Positions 42,567 through 51,620 are shown, counted from the stretch's first letter. The stretch: 64,000 bases of DNA from Asticcacaulis sp. AC402 (GCF_000495835.1 NZ_AWGC01000020.1:53610-117609), one strand, 5' to 3'. Made by a program: numbers and translations. Notes: a model not told the origin generated them from the letters alone.

Positions 42567-43556
42567 ATGGCCCTGACCAAGACGATCAAGTCACCGCCTG
42601 ACGCGGAAGCAGATACCCCGGTTACAGATCCCCCGGTAGCTTCCGGGCGCGTCAGCCCCTTGTGGGTCGACGATATGGTGTTCACCGGGCGGACGGTGCG
42701 CATAAAGACCACGGGGGCGGTGCTGCGTATCGATGCAGGTCTGCTCTGGGATGTCATGCGTTGGGCCTCCTTGTATGTGCCGGTGCGACTTAAGGGCTGG
42801 GTTCAGGCCCTGGTTATGCCGGGGCCCAAGGTCGCGTTCTTGCCGTCGCCGCCGCGCCCCTGGTATCTGTTGTGGTCGGTGGCTGTCTGGAGTGGGGTGC
42901 GGTTTGTCAAAGACGTACGCCACGCAGACGCCGTCATTCGTTTTGAGGACAAGACCTGGATCGAGGCGGCGCCAGGTGACGTCATCAACGGTCAGTGTAC
43001 CGACGTCTCCAAGTCTCAGGTCGCAAAGGTCTTTGAGCGGATTTTTGGCTATCCCCTGGCCCTCGATCCGGCAAAACATCAGGGACCGGCGGTTGAAAAG
43101 GGTGAAGAGAACGGCGCCCACGACGGCCGCATCGTCGAGTGTCCGACGCCGAAGCTGGACCAGCGCACCTATCAGCGCTTGATCGACAATATTGAGGACG
43201 GCCTGTCCACCGATCTGCGCACCCCCTTCGTCGGGTTTCGACCCGTCGTTGTCTATATCAAGCAACGTCCCAGGGATATTCGATTTGCCAATTCCAACAG
43301 CCGGGTGCGCCTGACGATGCCGCAGGCCGTTTTCACAAGCGATGAGATTGAAAAACTAGCGGCCTTTGCGCGCGCCATGAAGCTCGATTGGGGCGGGATG
43401 GATGTTCTGCGCGACGGCGCCGACGGGCGACTTTATGTCGTCGACGTCAATAAGACAGATATGGGGCCACCGCTTGCCCTGCCATGGCTGGACAAGGTGC
43501 GGTCGCTGCAGGCATTGTCGCGTGCCTTGAAGACTTTGTTGAAGGAGCGTTCATGA
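42567..43556 (+). CDS. ATP-grasp-like protein of unknown function
   Basis: I do not recognise the exact family of this 329-aa product. The C-terminal part (FARAMKLDWGGMDVLRDGADGRLYVVDVNKTDMGPP) resembles the metal-binding end of ATP-grasp ligases, where an acidic residue and VDVN/EVN bind magnesium. The N-terminal 90 residues contain PLWVDDMVFTGRTVRIKTTGAVLRI and a hydrophobic stretch. It starts the operon with an MBL hydrolase (ATGA overlap) and a serine hydrolase (ATGA overlap). That tight coupling suggests one small pathway, perhaps making and opening an amide or peptide-like compound. Confidence 0.65.
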   Translation: MALTKTIKSPPDAEADTPVTDPPVASGRVSPLWVDDMVFTGRTVRIKTTGAVLRIDAGLLWDVMRWASLYVPVRLKGWVQALVMPGPKVAFLPSPPRPWYLLWSVAVWSGVRFVKDVRHADAVIRFEDKTWIEAAPGDVINGQCTDVSKSQVAKVFERIFGYPLALDPAKHQGPAVEKGEENGAHDGRIVECPTPKLDQRTYQRLIDNIEDGLSTDLRTPFVGFRPVVVYIKQRPRDIRFANSNSRVRLTMPQAVFTSDEIEKLAAFARAMKLDWGGMDVLRDGADGRLYVVDVNKTDMGPPLALPWLDKVRSLQALSRALKTLLKERS

Positions 43557-44473
43557 TCCCGTTTGTCCGTGACTTCGCGTTTGACTACGCGATGCCGAAA
43601 AGGGTCTCGCCGATGATCCGTCGGATCGTGGCGCGCAACCCTGGGCCCTTCACGTTCACGGGAACGGGTACCTACATCATCGGATCGGATAAGCCCGGCG
43701 CCCGCGTCTGCGTTATCGATCCAGGACCGGAGCTTGATGAGCATCTGGAGGCCGTGCTGGCCGCGGTCGAAGGGCAGGTGGTGAGCCATATTTTCATCAC
43801 CCACGCCCATATGGACCATTCGCCCCTGGCAAATCAGCTGGCGGAACGGACCGGCGCGCGAATCTACGCTGGCGCCGAACCCTGCCTGCCGTCGGATGGC
43901 GAGGTGCGTCTGGAGGCTGGCGATGATCTCAGTTTTCGACCGGATGCGGCACTTTGCGACGGGGACATCTTCAGCGGAGACGGCTGGACGATTGAGGCGA
44001 TGGCGACACCTGGCCATACCACCAGTCACTATGCCTATGTTTTGTCAGAGGAAGCGGCGCTGTTTCCCGGCGACTGTGTCATGGGCTGGTCAACGACGGT
44101 CATCAGCCCGCCGGACGGTGACATGGGGCACTACATGCAAAGTCTCGAGCGAATCCGCGACCGTGGCTTTGACGCCTATTGGCCAACCCACGGCCCGCCC
44201 GTGACAGACACCGCACCGTTTATAGACGCCTATATCGCCCATCGCCGCAAACGCGAAGCCCAGATTGTATACGCGCTGTCTGAGCGTGGGCCATCAACCA
44301 TACGCGATCTCGTACCCGTGCTTTATGCCGACATCGATCGCCGGTTGTTTCCGGCGGCGGCCCATTCGATGCTGGCGCACTGCATCGACCTGGTAAAGCG
44401 CGGGGACATTCGCTGCGACGGCGAGCCGTCGATTATCTCTGTGTACGAATGTGTGCGTGTTGAGATAGCATGA
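43553..44473 (+). CDS. MBL-fold metallo-hydrolase (LACTB2-like)
   Basis: A 306-aa metallo-beta-lactamase-fold hydrolase. The zinc motif is IFITHAHMDHSPLANQLAE (HxHxDH), with TPGHTTSHYAYVL and ALFPGDCVMGWSTTVISPP giving further ligands, and YWPTHGPP the last histidine. A winged-helix-like C-terminal region (LSERGPSTIRDLVPVLYADIDRRLFPAAAHSMLAHCIDLVKRG) matches the LACTB2 family arrangement. ATG 43553 overlaps the preceding stop. Substrate unknown. Confidence 0.9.
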   Translation: MIPFVRDFAFDYAMPKRVSPMIRRIVARNPGPFTFTGTGTYIIGSDKPGARVCVIDPGPELDEHLEAVLAAVEGQVVSHIFITHAHMDHSPLANQLAERTGARIYAGAEPCLPSDGEVRLEAGDDLSFRPDAALCDGDIFSGDGWTIEAMATPGHTTSHYAYVLSEEAALFPGDCVMGWSTTVISPPDGDMGHYMQSLERIRDRGFDAYWPTHGPPVTDTAPFIDAYIAHRRKREAQIVYALSERGPSTIRDLVPVLYADIDRRLFPAAAHSMLAHCIDLVKRGDIRCDGEPSIISVYECVRVEIA

Positions 44474-45675
44474 GTGACGCCCAGCTTGGCTGGCAGGCGC
44501 GCGGCCTTATGCAAGGCTTCCCGCCGCCGCCTGAGGCGCGCATTACGCGCGATAACTGGAACCGGTTTCCGCAGTCGATCTGGTCATTTCAGCATGCCAG
44601 CCGCCTGTTTCGCAGCCGGCGAATTGCCCGGGCGCAAAAACCCCGTCCCATGCTGGTCAATCCGGTCGATTTCAACGCCGTGCGCGTGCCTGATGGCAAG
44701 GGCGCATCGCTCGACTGGAATGCGTTTTTAACGGCAACTCATACCGATGCCCTGGTGGTTCTGAAGGACGGTGTGCTGGTCTGTGAGCACTATGGGCGCG
44801 ATATGACGGCGCAATCGCCCCATATGGTGTTTTCGATTACGAAATCTCTGACGGGTTTGATTGCGCAAAGCCTGGCGGGTGAAGGACGTCTCAATCTGGA
44901 CTCCACTGTGGCGGCCTATGTCCCGGAATTGGGCGAAAGCGCTTTTGGCGAGGTTGCCCTGCGCGATGTCATGGATATGCTGGATGGCGTGGCGTTTGAT
45001 GAGACCTATGCCAATCCGCACGCCGATATTCACCGGTATTCCGCGGCCTACTGGGGACCCAGAAGTGGCCATCCGCCGATTTCGGGGGTCTACGAAGCCT
45101 TGACGGGGTTCAAGACGCGTATGGCCCCGCCGGGGGCCGTCTTTCGCTACAAGACTCCTTCGGCCGATGTGGTGGGCTGGGCCCTTCAAAAGGCCACAGG
45201 GGAGTCGCTGGGCGACCTTGTTGAAAACAGGATATGGCAGGTGATCGGGGCGCAAGACGATGCCTATATGATCGTCGATCCTTCCGGGCAGGAGATCGCG
45301 GCCACGGGCTTCAACGCCACGGCGCGCGACCTGGCGCGGCTGGGGCAGGCGTTGTTGGACGGGGGACGCGTCGGCGGGCAGCAGGTTTTTTCTGAAGCAA
45401 CCCTTGCCTCTATTCTTCAGGGCGGCGACCGTGCCCTTTTTGCGCGTGCCGGCTATGCTTCGCGATCCGGCTGGTCCTATCGCAGTCACTGGTGGCACAC
45501 CCACGCGGCAGGCGGGGCCTATTGCGCCCTGGGCGTTTACGGCCAGAGACTTTATGTCGATCCCGGTAATTGCATGGTGATCGTGAAACTGGGTTCGGCC
45601 CCCGAAGCCGACAACACCCTGACCGATCATCTGCATCAAGCGGCGTTTGAAGCCATCGTCGCCAGGGTGCGATAG
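44470..45675 (+). CDS. Serine hydrolase of the beta-lactamase class C/6-aminohexanoate-dimer hydrolase type
   Basis: A 401-aa penicillin-binding-protein-fold hydrolase. The active-site SxxK is in VFSITKSLTGLIAQSLAGEGRLNLDSTVAAYVPELG. The Tyr region YSAAYWG is plausible as the second motif and SHWWHTHAAGGAYCALGVYGQRLYVDP lies in the place of the third. This look is shared with 6-aminohexanoate-dimer hydrolase (NylB-like) esterases. No signal peptide is seen, so it is probably cytoplasmic. It is the last gene of the ATP-grasp-like/MBL operon. Confidence 0.88.
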   Translation: MSDAQLGWQARGLMQGFPPPPEARITRDNWNRFPQSIWSFQHASRLFRSRRIARAQKPRPMLVNPVDFNAVRVPDGKGASLDWNAFLTATHTDALVVLKDGVLVCEHYGRDMTAQSPHMVFSITKSLTGLIAQSLAGEGRLNLDSTVAAYVPELGESAFGEVALRDVMDMLDGVAFDETYANPHADIHRYSAAYWGPRSGHPPISGVYEALTGFKTRMAPPGAVFRYKTPSADVVGWALQKATGESLGDLVENRIWQVIGAQDDAYMIVDPSGQEIAATGFNATARDLARLGQALLDGGRVGGQQVFSEATLASILQGGDRALFARAGYASRSGWSYRSHWWHTHAAGGAYCALGVYGQRLYVDPGNCMVIVKLGSAPEADNTLTDHLHQAAFEAIVARVR

Positions 45676-45730
45676 GTGAGGCCGGGCACGGCAAGCCCCG
45701 GGTGTGGACGCGGTGCCTGTTCCAATACGC

Positions 45731-45836
45731 TAGAGCGCAATCCGATAAAGTGGACGCCACTTTTCGGAAAAATTGCTCGAAAAAACAAAAACTTAGAGCG
45801 GGATTTTGATTCCGTCAAAACTCATCCCGCTCTAGA
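45731..45836 (+). repeat. R1 intergenic repeat, copy f (reference copy)
   Basis: A complete forward R1. CTAGAGCGCAATCCGATAAAGTGG, then CCACTTTTCGGAAAAATTGC (hairpin 1), linker AAAAACAAAAACTT, AGAGCGGGATTTTGATTCCG...CAAAACTCATCCCGCTCT (hairpin 2), TAGA. The ends CTAGAGCG and CGCTCTAG are inverted repeats. On the minus strand hairpin 2 followed by AAGTTTTTGTTTTTTCG lies 8 nt past the trmL stop and looks like its terminator. Confidence 0.88.
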
Positions 45837-45843
45837 CCTGGCT

Positions 45844-46323
45844 TTATGCTGTCGGGTTCAAGCGGTGAGGAAACCCCGACGTCTGGCGCAGGGCTTCTCC
45901 CAGACCCATGGCAGCGGCGGCTATGACATTGATCGACCGTGCGCGCGCCGAAATGGGGATGAACAGGCGGTGGTCGGCGTGGGCATGAACCTCGTCCGGG
46001 ACGCCGGCACTTTCTCGCCCCATCAGCAGAACGTCCTGCGGCAAAAACGCAAAATCGCAATAGGGCGAGGCCGCCCGGGTCGTGAACAGGATCAGACGCG
46101 CCGCCGGATTGGCCCGGATAGAGGTCAGGAAATCACCCCATCCGGCGTGGTGCGACACTATGGCGCAGCCGCCGTAATCCATCGCTGCACGTCGAATCGC
46201 CTTGTCATTCAAGGGAAAGCCGCACGGCTCGATAATGTCCAGCCCAACCTCCAGCGCGGCCGTCAGACGGATGGCGGCGCCGAGATTCTGAGGGATATCC
46301 GGCTGGTATAGGGCCAGGCGCAT
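45844..46323 (-). CDS. trmL: tRNA (cytidine(34)-2'-O)-methyltransferase
   Basis: A 159-aa SPOUT-class methyltransferase that 2'-O-methylates the wobble base of certain tRNA-Leu isoacceptors with SAM. The N-terminus MRLALYQPDIPQNLGAAIRLTAALEVGLDIIEPCGFPL is typical. The SAM-binding knot is ILFTTRAASPYCDFAF, DVLLMGRESAGVPDEVH and LFIPISARARSINVIAAAAMGLGEALRQ. ATG 46323 gives the family length. It is divergent from the petABC operon; 190 nt separate it from the small ORF at 46514. Confidence 0.93.
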   Translation of the reverse strand: MRLALYQPDIPQNLGAAIRLTAALEVGLDIIEPCGFPLNDKAIRRAAMDYGGCAIVSHHAGWGDFLTSIRANPAARLILFTTRAASPYCDFAFLPQDVLLMGRESAGVPDEVHAHADHRLFIPISARARSINVIAAAAMGLGEALRQTSGFPHRLNPTA

Positions 46324-46513
46324 GAAAACGGACTCGCGGCGAGAGCGGTGGGGCAGGGGGACATCGGGCACGACGGCATTATTGTCAAGAAAATGGCCTG
46401 CAAAGCGTTTTGGTGGTTTGAATCCGCGGCGCAATTGTGGTTATAGACGCTTTCGGAGTTCATGGGCGGACTGGCTGGCCCTGAGTCTGATTACTTTGTT
46501 AAAGGAATCAGTC

Positions 46514-46588
46514 ATGAGTGCCGAGACGTTTTGCGCGGGCGCGGTGTTGCCGCCTGTCCGCTGCGGTATTGAAGAGGTGGCAAGGTGA
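46514..46588 (+). CDS. Candidate 24-codon leader ORF upstream of petA
   Basis: ATG at 46514 is preceded by AAAGGA at 7 nt spacing, a good ribosome-binding site. The ORF reads MSAETFCAGAVLPPVRCGIE then EVAR and its TGA overlaps the petA GTG start (GTGA). The ribosome-binding site of petA (GAAGAGG) lies inside it. It could couple petA translation to its own, or encode a small protein with two cysteines. Not recognised as a known peptide. Confidence 0.45.
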   Translation: MSAETFCAGAVLPPVRCGIEEVAR

Positions 46589-47118
46589 GCGAACCTGGAA
46601 ATGACGGCGATAAAGATCCTAATCGCCGTGACTTTATCTACATAGCCGCCGGAGCCGGCGCAGTCGGTGCGCTTGCGGCGATTGCGGTGCCGCTGATCGG
46701 CCAGATGAACCCGGCGGCGGATACCCTGGCGCTCGCCTCGATCGAATACGACGTCAGTAAGGTGTCCGAAGGCCAGCAGGTCGTGGTCAAATGGCGCGGC
46801 AAGCCTTTGTTCGTCCGTCACCGCACGGCCAAGGAAATCCAGGAAGCCCAATCGGCCGACGTGTCTGGCATGAAGGACCCGCAACCCGACTCCGACCGTG
46901 TCAAGGCCGGCAAGGAACAGTATCTGGTTCTGGTCGGTGTCTGTACGCACCTGGGCTGCGTTCCAAACATGTCCGGCAGTGAGTATGGCGGCTGGTTCTG
47001 CCCCTGTCACGGGTCGGACTACGATACCTCCGGGCGGATCCGCAAGGGACCGGCGCCGACGAACCTTGAAGTTCCGGAATACGCCTTCCTCTCCGACACC
47101 AAGATCAAGGTGGGCTAA
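46585..47118 (+). CDS. petA: Ubiquinol-cytochrome c reductase iron-sulfur subunit (Rieske)
   Basis: A 177-aa Rieske protein of the cytochrome bc1 complex, carrying electrons from ubiquinol to cytochrome c1. It has a twin-arginine signal/anchor ([27 protein letters not shown]). The two cluster motifs CTHLGC and CPCHGS give the Cys and His ligands of the 2Fe-2S cluster. GTG 46585 is the start; upstream coding overlaps the leader ORF. The cytochrome b gene follows after 2 nt. Confidence 0.96.
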   Translation: MSEPGNDGDKDPNRRDFIYIAAGAGAVGALAAIAVPLIGQMNPAADTLALASIEYDVSKVSEGQQVVVKWRGKPLFVRHRTAKEIQEAQSADVSGMKDPQPDSDRVKAGKEQYLVLVGVCTHLGCVPNMSGSEYGGWFCPCHGSDYDTSGRIRKGPAPTNLEVPEYAFLSDTKIKVG

Positions 47119-47120
47119 GC

Positions 47121-48407
47121 ATGAGCGACCATCCTTCTACCTATACCCCCAAGACCGGCATCGAAAAATGGCTGGACGCCCGCCTGCCGATCCTGCGCCT
47201 TGCCCATGACAGTTTCGTCGATTATCCGACCCCGAAGAACCTGAATTACTGGTGGACCTTCGGCGGCATACTGTCGCTGTGCCTTGGGATCCAGATCATC
47301 ACCGGCGTCGTCCTGGCCATGCACTATGTGCCGCATATCGACCACGCCTTCGACAGCCTGGAGCGCATTCGCCGCGACGTTAATGGGGGCTGGCTGATCC
47401 AGTTCGTCCATTCCAATGGCGCGTCGATGTTCTTCTTCGCCGTCTACATCCACATGTTCCGCGGTCTTTACTACGGCTCCTACAAGGCCCCGCGCGAAGT
47501 CCTCTGGCTGTTGGGCTGTATCATCTATTTCCTGATGATCGCCACCGCCTTTATGGGGTACGTCCTGCCTTGGGGTCAGATGTCCTATTACGGTGCGGTC
47601 GTGATTACCAACCTGATCGGCGCCATCCCCATCGTCGGTCCGTCGATCCTGACCTGGCTGCAAGGCGGCTTCTCGGTCGACCAGGCAACGCTGAACCGCT
47701 TCTTCTCGCTGCACTACCTGTTGCCGTTCGTCATAGCCGGCGTCGTCGTTCTGCACGTTTGGGCGTTGCACGTCTGCGGCCAGAACAACCCGACCGGCGT
47801 CGAGGTCAAGTCCAAGGAAGATACGGTTCCGTTCACGCCCTACGCCACGGTCAAAGATGGCGTCGCCATGATCCTGTTCCTGATGCTGTTCGCGGTCTTC
47901 GTCTTCTTCTTGCCGAACGCGCTGGGCCACGTCGACAACTACGTTAAGGCCAACCCGTTGCAAACTCCGGCGCACATCGTGCCCGAATGGTATATGCTGC
48001 CCTTCTATGCCATCCTGCGCGCCATTCCGGACAAGTTGATCGGCGTTATCGCGATGTTCGCTGCCATCGCCGTCATCTTTGCTCTGCCGTGGCTGGATAC
48101 GTCCAAGGTCAGGTCGATGCGCTACCGTCCGGTCATGCGCTGGTTCTTCGTCCTGTTCGTCATCACCTGCTGCCTTCTGGGCTGGTGCGGCGGGCAACTG
48201 CCGGAGGACATGGTGTTCTCGCTGGGCAAGGACACGGCCGGTCACGCCATTGGCCTCAAGGTCGTGCACCTGTCTCAGATACTGACTGCCTATTACTTCG
48301 CCTTCTTCCTGATTATCATGCCATGGATCGGCCTGAAGGAAGAACCTCTGCCGGTGCCGGCTTCGATTTCCGAAGCCGTCCTGCTCAATCACACCAAACA
48401 CTCGTGA
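47121..48407 (+). CDS. petB: Cytochrome b subunit of the bc1 complex
   Basis: A 428-aa integral membrane subunit with the b-type hemes and both quinone sites. Eight hydrophobic segments are apparent. Signatures include [50 protein letters not shown] with one heme-ligand His, the Qo-site [23 protein letters not shown] segment (here [21 protein letters not shown]) carrying the PEW(Y) motif, and [20 protein letters not shown] with two more ligand histidines. It is the middle gene of petABC; 13 nt separate it from petC's ATG. Confidence 0.97.
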   Translation: MSDHPSTYTPKTGIEKWLDARLPILRLAHDSFVDYPTPKNLNYWWTFGGILSLCLGIQIITGVVLAMHYVPHIDHAFDSLERIRRDVNGGWLIQFVHSNGASMFFFAVYIHMFRGLYYGSYKAPREVLWLLGCIIYFLMIATAFMGYVLPWGQMSYYGAVVITNLIGAIPIVGPSILTWLQGGFSVDQATLNRFFSLHYLLPFVIAGVVVLHVWALHVCGQNNPTGVEVKSKEDTVPFTPYATVKDGVAMILFLMLFAVFVFFLPNALGHVDNYVKANPLQTPAHIVPEWYMLPFYAILRAIPDKLIGVIAMFAAIAVIFALPWLDTSKVRSMRYRPVMRWFFVLFVITCCLLGWCGGQLPEDMVFSLGKDTAGHAIGLKVVHLSQILTAYYFAFFLIIMPWIGLKEEPLPVPASISEAVLLNHTKHS

Positions 48408-48420
48408 GGGATTGGGTTAC

Positions 48421-49287
48421 ATGTCTCCCTTTATGACGAAATCCCTCAAGCTTCTCGGCGGCCTGGCCGTTGCGGCCACGCTTGGCCTGGGTATGCCCGC
48501 TCTGGCAGCCGGTGGTCACGCCAAGAAATTGCAGGAAGCAGAGTTCAGCTTTGAAGGCCCGTTCGGCACGTTCGATCAGGCTGAGTTGCAACGCGGATAC
48601 AAGGTCTACCGCGAGGTCTGCGCCAGCTGCCACGCCATGAACCTGATGTCGTTTCGTAACCTCGGCCAGAAGGGCGGGCCGTTTTATGACGAGCGCTATT
48701 CGAACCCGAATGACAACCCGGTCGTCAAGCAGATTGCTTCGGAGTTCGAGGTTGCTGAAATCGATCCGGAGTCCGGCGATGAGGTGATGCGCAAGGCGAC
48801 GACCTCGGACCGTTTCCCGAGCCCCTTCAGGAACGATGAAGCGGCCAAGGCCAGCAATGGTGGCGCCCTGCCACCCGACCTGTCGGTCATGGCCAAGGCG
48901 CGCCATGATGGCGCGAACTATATCTATTCGCTGCTGCAAGGCTATGATCCGGAGCCGCACGGCTTAACGGTTGCGCCGGGCCAGCACTACAACGTCTACT
49001 TCCCTGGTGATCTGACGTCGGCCTGGACAGGCGACCACGACAAGGTGCCGGCCGGTGGCGTGCTCGCTATGGCTGCACCGCTGTCTGACGGCCGGGTGAC
49101 CTTCGACGACGGCACGCCGTCCACTCTGAAGAACCAGTCCAGGGCCGTCGCGGCGTTTATCGCCTGGACCTCTGAGCCGCACGCCATCGAACGCAAACAG
49201 ACCGGCGTTGCCGTGCTGCTGTATCTCCTGATCTTCTTCGGAATAACCTACTTAGCCTACCGCCAGGTCTGGCGCGGCAAACACTGA
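48421..49287 (+). CDS. petC: Cytochrome c1 subunit of the bc1 complex
   Basis: A 288-aa exported c-type cytochrome. A Sec signal peptide is at about 5-32 (LKLLGGLAVAATLGLGMPALAAG). The heme-binding motif is VYREVCASCHAMNLMSFRNL. The axial methionine region is near GGVLAMAAPLSDG, and a C-terminal membrane anchor AVLLYLLIFFGITYLAYRQVW is present. ATG 48421 is preferred over a TTG at 48412. It ends the petABC operon. Confidence 0.95.
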   Translation: MSPFMTKSLKLLGGLAVAATLGLGMPALAAGGHAKKLQEAEFSFEGPFGTFDQAELQRGYKVYREVCASCHAMNLMSFRNLGQKGGPFYDERYSNPNDNPVVKQIASEFEVAEIDPESGDEVMRKATTSDRFPSPFRNDEAAKASNGGALPPDLSVMAKARHDGANYIYSLLQGYDPEPHGLTVAPGQHYNVYFPGDLTSAWTGDHDKVPAGGVLAMAAPLSDGRVTFDDGTPSTLKNQSRAVAAFIAWTSEPHAIERKQTGVAVLLYLLIFFGITYLAYRQVWRGKH

Positions 49288-49432
49288 GGGCGGGAACGCC
49301 CTGACGGGCTGCAAATGCCCGTCTTGCTGCGATACGGTGCTCACGTACTGAAGTACGCTCCGCTCCGTGTCTCGCAAGCCAGACATTTTCGCCGCATCAT
49401 GCCGCTCCCGCGAGCGGTGGAACGAAGTAAAG

Positions 49433-49459
49433 CCCGCCGGATATTCCGGCGGGTTCTTT
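49433..49459 (+). terminator. Rho-independent terminator of petABC
   Basis: CCCGCCGGA (49433-49441) pairs perfectly with TCCGGCGGG (49445-49453) around TAT and is followed by TTCTTT. It lies 146 nt past petC. The intervening bases (49288-49432) show no gene. Confidence 0.8.
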
Positions 49460-49493
49460 CAACTATTATTCTGACCTCAGCGGCGAACCCGGC

Positions 49494-49924
49494 TTAACCG
49501 GTTTGGTCAGGTCCGCTGTCCGGATTCTGACAATCGGGCTCAGGATATGGAATATCTGCCCCGATATAGGGAATTTCAGCCATCCAGAACTTGCGGATGC
49601 TTTCCCAAAACAGGCCGCTGAGCGGTTGAAGGTAAGGAAGATAGGCGGGACCAAGTTCGTCTTCGAACTGGATCGATTCCAGCAGACCAATGACAGCGAT
49701 TCAGAAAAATACTGCTCCGTGCTTCCAACCAGGGTTTCAATCACGGCTGCCAGGGCGGACAGGTTTGCAGCGGGGCGGGGTGAATCCCATCCCGCCAGAT
49801 GGCGGACGAAGTCACCGGCAATCAAGTCATGAAATTCCCGGTCTTCGTCGTCGAGTTCGTCATACAGGGCCTGGAAGGACGGACAGGTCGCGATCAATGC
49901 CGGCCAGATCTCGTCCTTCGTCAT
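49494..49924 (-). pseudogene. Frameshifted small protein gene (DUF7674-like)
   Basis: In frame 1 the gene starts MTKDEIWPALIATCPSFQAL and reads a good helical domain to EQYFSE at about residue 73. It then becomes low-quality sequence. A second minus-strand frame takes over at about 49688 with IAVIGLLESIQFEDELGPAY, LPYLQPLSGLFWESIRKFW and a natural stop at 49494-49496. The joined protein resembles the small DUF7674-type family (central GLLE-IQ, C-terminal LGP-S--FW----FW pattern). One base missing near TCTGAATCG on the minus strand would explain it. It may be a real frameshift or a sequence error. Neighbour: ychF is 9 nt upstream on the same strand. Confidence 0.6.
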
Positions 49925-49933
49925 GCCTATAAC

Positions 49934-51046
49934 CTAAACATTAAATCGGAAATTCAGGATATCGCCGTCCTTGACGACATATTCCTTGCCCTCCTGGCGG
50001 AATTTTCCGTGCTCGCGGGCACCGGCTTCGCCGTTGAACTTGACATAGTCGTCATAGGCCATGGTTTCGGCGCGGATGAAGCCTTTTTCGAAGTCCGAGT
50101 GGATGACGCCGGCAGCTTGCGGCGCGGTGCAGCCCACGGGGATCGTCCAGGCGTGGGCTTCCTTGGGGCCGACCGTGAAATAGGATTGCAGGCCCAGGAG
50201 TTTGTAGGCCTCGCGGATCAAACGGTTAAGGCCCGGTTCTTCCAGTTCCAGAGTCTCCAGGAACTCGGCGCGCTCCGCCGGATCCAGCATGGCGATCTCC
50301 GACTCAATTTGGGCCGAGATAACGACGCTGTTGGCATGGTCGATCTTGGCGCGCGCGGTGACGGCCTGCGACAGGTCGTTACCTGTGCCGGCCGAGCCTT
50401 CTTCGACATTACAAACGTAAAGGGCTGGCTTGCTGGTCAGCAGTTGCAACATGTTCCACGCCTTGGTGTCTTCCTTGCTGATCTTGCCTTTTTCATACGC
50501 GCCGCGCGCCGGCCGGCCGGCGCGCAGTTCTTCCAGGGCGGCGTTGATCAGTTCAACCGTCAGGGCCGCTTCCTTGTCGCCGCCGGTCTTGGCGCGCTTT
50601 TCCAACTGCGGCAGGCGCTTTTCCAGCGATTCCAGATCAGCCAGCATCAGTTCCGTATCGATGATCTCTAGATCCGAGATCGGATCGATACGGCCTTCGA
50701 CGTGGGTGATGTCGGTGTCGACAAAACAGCGAGCGACAAAGGCGATGGCGTCGCAGTCGCGGATATTGGCCAGGAACTGGTTGCCCAGGCCTTCGCCCTT
50801 CGAAGCGCCGCGCACCAGGCCGGCGACATCGACGAAGTTGATGCGGGCGGGAATGATTTCCTTTGAACCTGCGATCCTGGCCAGGACGTCCAGGCGCGGT
50901 TCCGGCACAGCCACGTCCCCGACATTAGGTTCGATGGTGCAGAACGGGTAGTTGGCGGCCTGGGCAGCGGCAGTCTGGGTCAGGGCGTTAAACAGGGTGG
51001 ACTTGCCGACATTGGGCAGGCCGACAATAGCGACTTTCAGGGCCAT
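49934..51046 (-). CDS. ychF: Redox-regulated ATPase YchF (Obg-like GTPase family)
   Basis: A 370-aa conserved P-loop protein that binds ATP rather than GTP and associates with ribosomes. The G1 loop is VAIVGLPNVGKSTLFNALTQT at residues 5-25, followed by NYPFCTIEPNVGDVAVPEPRL and INFVDVAGLVRGASKGEGLGNQFL. The usual NKxD is replaced by NVEE, the YchF hallmark. The C-terminal TGS domain holds LLGLQSYFTVGPKEAHAWTI and VKDGDILNFRFNV. YchF is usually next to pth in alphaproteobacteria; here three genes and R1 repeats are between them. Confidence 0.97.
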   Translation of the reverse strand: MALKVAIVGLPNVGKSTLFNALTQTAAAQAANYPFCTIEPNVGDVAVPEPRLDVLARIAGSKEIIPARINFVDVAGLVRGASKGEGLGNQFLANIRDCDAIAFVARCFVDTDITHVEGRIDPISDLEIIDTELMLADLESLEKRLPQLEKRAKTGGDKEAALTVELINAALEELRAGRPARGAYEKGKISKEDTKAWNMLQLLTSKPALYVCNVEEGSAGTGNDLSQAVTARAKIDHANSVVISAQIESEIAMLDPAERAEFLETLELEEPGLNRLIREAYKLLGLQSYFTVGPKEAHAWTIPVGCTAPQAAGVIHSDFEKGFIRAETMAYDDYVKFNGEAGAREHGKFRQEGKEYVVKDGDILNFRFNV

Positions 51047-51149
51047 AAGAACTTACTTTTCAGGAATGAATCTAGGCTCCCGCTACCATGAAGGTTGCGG
51101 CAATACCAGTTCTTCTTAAATTTCTGTGGACCCGAAGGGCTGACTAGAG

Positions 51150-51166
51150 TACCATACAGTATGGTA
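51150..51166. promoter_or_regulatory. Palindromic operator upstream of the membrane protein/TetR pair
   Basis: TACCATAC-A-GTATGGTA is a perfect 17-bp palindrome, 28 nt before the ATG of the membrane protein gene. The downstream gene of that pair is a TetR-family regulator, so autoregulation through this site is likely. Confidence 0.75.
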
Positions 51167-51194
51167 TGTTTATAGGACAGTTCAGGGGGCTGCA

Positions 51195-51620
51195 ATGAAG
51201 ACGAAGTTCAATCTGTTATGGGGTGCTGCGGCGTTGATGATGGCAGCGATAACCGGGCTACATGTCGTTGCCGGCGGGCAGGACTATGTACCACCGCTGC
51301 TGACTCAGAAGGCACTCAATGCCAATGAAACCGGCATCTATTACTATGTCTGGCACATGGCGACCCTGACCATGGGCACCATCGCGCTTGTGTTTTTCGG
51401 CGCCGCCGTGCGGGCCAACTGGCGTGGGCCGGCATTTCTGGTCAATGGTCTGGTCCTGGCTTTTGCCGGTCTCAGCGTTGCGGTTGGAATTGGGTTTTCG
51501 CAGTTCCCATGGGCCTTGCCGCAATGGACGCTGTTTCTCGCTGTCGGATTGACGGGTATGGCTGCCAGTATCTTGCCAGGCACATCTCGCCAAGCGCGTT
51601 TGGACAGGCACGGTGGCTGA
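51195..51620 (+). CDS. Small membrane protein of unknown function
   Basis: A 141-aa protein with four hydrophobic segments (about 8-26, 50-68, 74-93 and 103-122), the first possibly signal-like (NLLWGAAALMMAAITGLHVVAGG). Between segments 1 and 2 it reads QDYVPPLLTQKALNANETGIYYYVWHMATLTM. I do not recognise the family. It is expressed with the TetR-type gene, which overlaps its 3' end by 8 nt, and is probably the regulator's target. Confidence 0.75.
   Translation: MKTKFNLLWGAAALMMAAITGLHVVAGGQDYVPPLLTQKALNANETGIYYYVWHMATLTMGTIALVFFGAAVRANWRGPAFLVNGLVLAFAGLSVAVGIGFSQFPWALPQWTLFLAVGLTGMAASILPGTSRQARLDRHGG

Noticed and set aside
49503..49832. Plus-strand ORF of 109 codons opposite the frameshifted gene
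   Set aside because: It has no recognisable domain, and the opposite strand gives coherent protein in two halves.
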